Shown: piece after piece, positions 32,837 through 34,494 of the stretch
Layout: each line of letters begins with the position of its first letter
Numbering within the stretch: position 1 is the first letter of the stretch
NCBI GenBank assembly: GCA_021464525.1
Contig: JADRCO010000405.1
Span: 1-34,494, forward strand
DNA: 34,494 nt
Source of the DNA: Rhizophagus sp. LPA8_4_AMF
Taxonomy: Eukaryota; Glomeromycota; Glomeromycetes; Glomerales; Glomeraceae
Direction of reading: 5' to 3'
Program-made: the position numbers and the translations under genes
The notes under the pieces: generated by a model
The model's input: only the letters and a program-made list of their open reading frames with translations
What the model was told of the DNA's origin: nothing
Database searches by the model: none

Positions 32837-33438
32837 AAAAAAATATATATTTATTACTTCAGATTTAAGTTCACAAATTTTACTTTCTATTATTAATTAT
32901 ACAATATCTATTTTAGTCACTTTTTCACATATCAAACTATTGCCTAATATAATTTAAATACCAAAAGTAAATATTATTTTTGTTAATCAACAAGTAGGAA
33001 AAAATATGAAAATTTACCTGATTTTCACTTTTTTTTTATTATTTTTTAAGGTTAAGCCTTATACATTACAGTAAATAAAAACAATAAACATAAATTTAGT
33101 ATTATTATTTGTTCTAATTATTAAGATTATAAGACATAATTTGAAACATATAAAAATCTTTATTAGTATTATTAGTATTTGATATTTTTACTTGATTATC
33201 TATAAATAAATAAAGAAAAATTTTACTTTTTGTAAATAACAAAAGAAATGATAAAAAAGACTATTATCACTTTTTCTAACATGTTTTTTATTTAAATTTT
33301 CTTTGATATCTCATAATGCTTATTATATAAATCTGAAAATTGTATTGATAATTCTATAATGATACATAACAAAATTTCAATATTACTGATATATTAAATA
33401 ATAAATTATAGTAATTTTAAAACTAATCTTAATCATAG
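32837..33438. other. AT-rich spacer
   Basis: No reading frame, repeat or RNA was recognised. Confidence 0.4.
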
Positions 33439-33655
33439 TCATGATTTTTATTCCTATCATAATTTTCAAAAAGTTCATTATTTTTATTATTATATTTTGC
33501 TTTATTAGTACTATTATTATTAAAAATTTCAGAAATAATACCATCAGGAGAACCAGAAGGACTATCACCACTAATAATAATACTAGAAGGAATTATTAAT
33601 TAATAATATTGATCTTTTTTTAGTATCACGTTTGGTAAAGTTTAACTTGGCATTA
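33439..33655 (-). pseudogene. Possible decayed coding fragment, Ser/Asn-rich
   Basis: On the minus strand one frame reads DFNAKLNFTKRDTKKRSILL from about 33,650 (after TTCTTAG, a potential acceptor). One base out of frame, a second reads IIISGDSPSGSPDGIISEIF followed by an Asn/Lys-rich tail to a stop at about 33,439. The amino-acid mix (SGDSPSGSPDG) is less skewed than chance AT-rich translation would give, so it was probably coding once. A single-base shift separates the halves. No family is recognised. Confidence 0.3.
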
Positions 33656-34494
33656 AAATCTAAGAAATATGGTAATATGAAATATTGATTTAAAAATTGA
33701 AGTAGATATTAATTGAAAAAATGATTTCTTAAATATAAAATTTGATTTATTATTGCTACACATTTTATTTTTTTTATTCTCATTTTTTACCTGCATAATT
33801 CTTATATTTGTCTTTAACTTTTAATATCTTTTTTCAAAAAATAATTCATATCTTTTAAAGAAAGAAATTTACTTAATAAAATTGAACAATAAAAAGAAAT
33901 CTAATTATTCTAAAGTTTTAATTTTATTTTGATATCAGAATATATTTAATAAATTTTTTTCTGATCAAAATATTCATATATTTGATTAGAATATTTTAAG
34001 AAAATCTATTAATATTACAATTACTAATTTAATTAAGCATATTTTTTGCATAATTTAAAACTTTTTATTATATAAATATAATAAACTTATATTATAGGTC
34101 CTTTTTATCTTGAATGGGTCCAGTGAAGCTTGGTAAATTAATTTTAAGAATATTTTTCATATCACAATTGAAATATTTTAAAATGTTACAATTTAAAATA
34201 CTATTTTAAATAACCATTAATACAATTTCAGTATATTTTAAATATAATATTATACTAACATACCTAAATTATTAATAAATTATTTTTAAAAATATTTTTT
34301 CATATCTAATCAGAATATTTTAAATTGCCCATCAATAGTACATTTAAAAATTATATTTTTTGTATAATTTAAACTTATTATTATAAAACACTATTTTAAG
34401 GGTAGAGTACACTCGTATAATCATTTTTTATTAATCACAGTGGCTAATTATTGTCACATGTAAAATGATCGGCATATACAAAAATTTTATTCAG
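33656..34494. other. AT-rich sequence to the window end
   Basis: No gene, RNA or repeat family was seen. Phrases such as AATATTTTTCATATC and related variants recur loosely between 33,950 and 34,330, but not as a clear tandem array. Confidence 0.4.

Noticed and set aside
33383-33571. Minus-strand 62-codon frame, almost only Ile/Leu/Val/Met/Lys
   Set aside because: Composition reflects AT-rich triplets. The better frame in this region is the Ser/Asn-rich one, listed separately.

Overview
The window looks like nuclear DNA of an early-diverging fungus, most likely an arbuscular mycorrhizal fungus (Glomeromycotina, Rhizophagus-like). It is very AT-rich. Its genes are split by many short introns of about 60-90 bp, each with a GTAAGT-like donor and a poly-T AG acceptor. 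It also holds decayed CACTA-type and pogo-type transposons and a fragment of a protein-kinase tail of a kind I associate with the large Rhizophagus kinase families. The assignment is inference; no marker gene proves it.

Left part (1-11,587) is a transposon and repeat graveyard. It begins with a pyrimidine-strand tract and an array of degenerate, intron-punctuated mini-exon-like repeats (541-2990) interrupted by a small TA-flanked MITE. A CACTA/Tnp2 transposase pseudogene follows (3757-5303). A foldback element (6890-8342) is split by a second inverted-repeat element, which carries another mini-exon-like array with a 117-nt period. A pogo-like DDE transposon (8934-11001) closes the block, with its transposase on the minus strand.

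Centre (11,588-25,915) is gene-dense. In order: squalene synthase ERG9 (-), prolyl oligopeptidase (+), a Gef1/CLC-type chloride/proton antiporter (-), an STB6-like protein (+), and the cytochrome oxidase assembly factor PET117 (-). ERG9 and the oligopeptidase are divergent. The CLC and STB6-like genes share a 142-bp bidirectional promoter. All four long genes could be joined exon by exon with phases that agree throughout (437, 744, 794 and 712 residues). The CLC gene contains a convincing AT-AC minor-spliceosome (U12-type) intron. PET117 has an apparent one-base frameshift in a poly-A run.

Right part (25,916-34,494) is sparse. It holds a SINE-like retroelement with a perfect 17-bp target duplication, a kinase-tail fragment, a tRNA-Ala(AGC), the ER nucleotide-exchange factor SIL1 (433 residues), and then about 4 kb of AT-rich DNA with only weak coding traces.

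The genes are unlinked housekeeping functions: sterol synthesis, peptide turnover, organellar ion balance, respiratory-chain assembly and ER folding. I see no biosynthetic cluster, defence island or CRISPR array. The most unusual signals are the mini-exon-like arrays, found in three separate contexts, and the U12-type intron.
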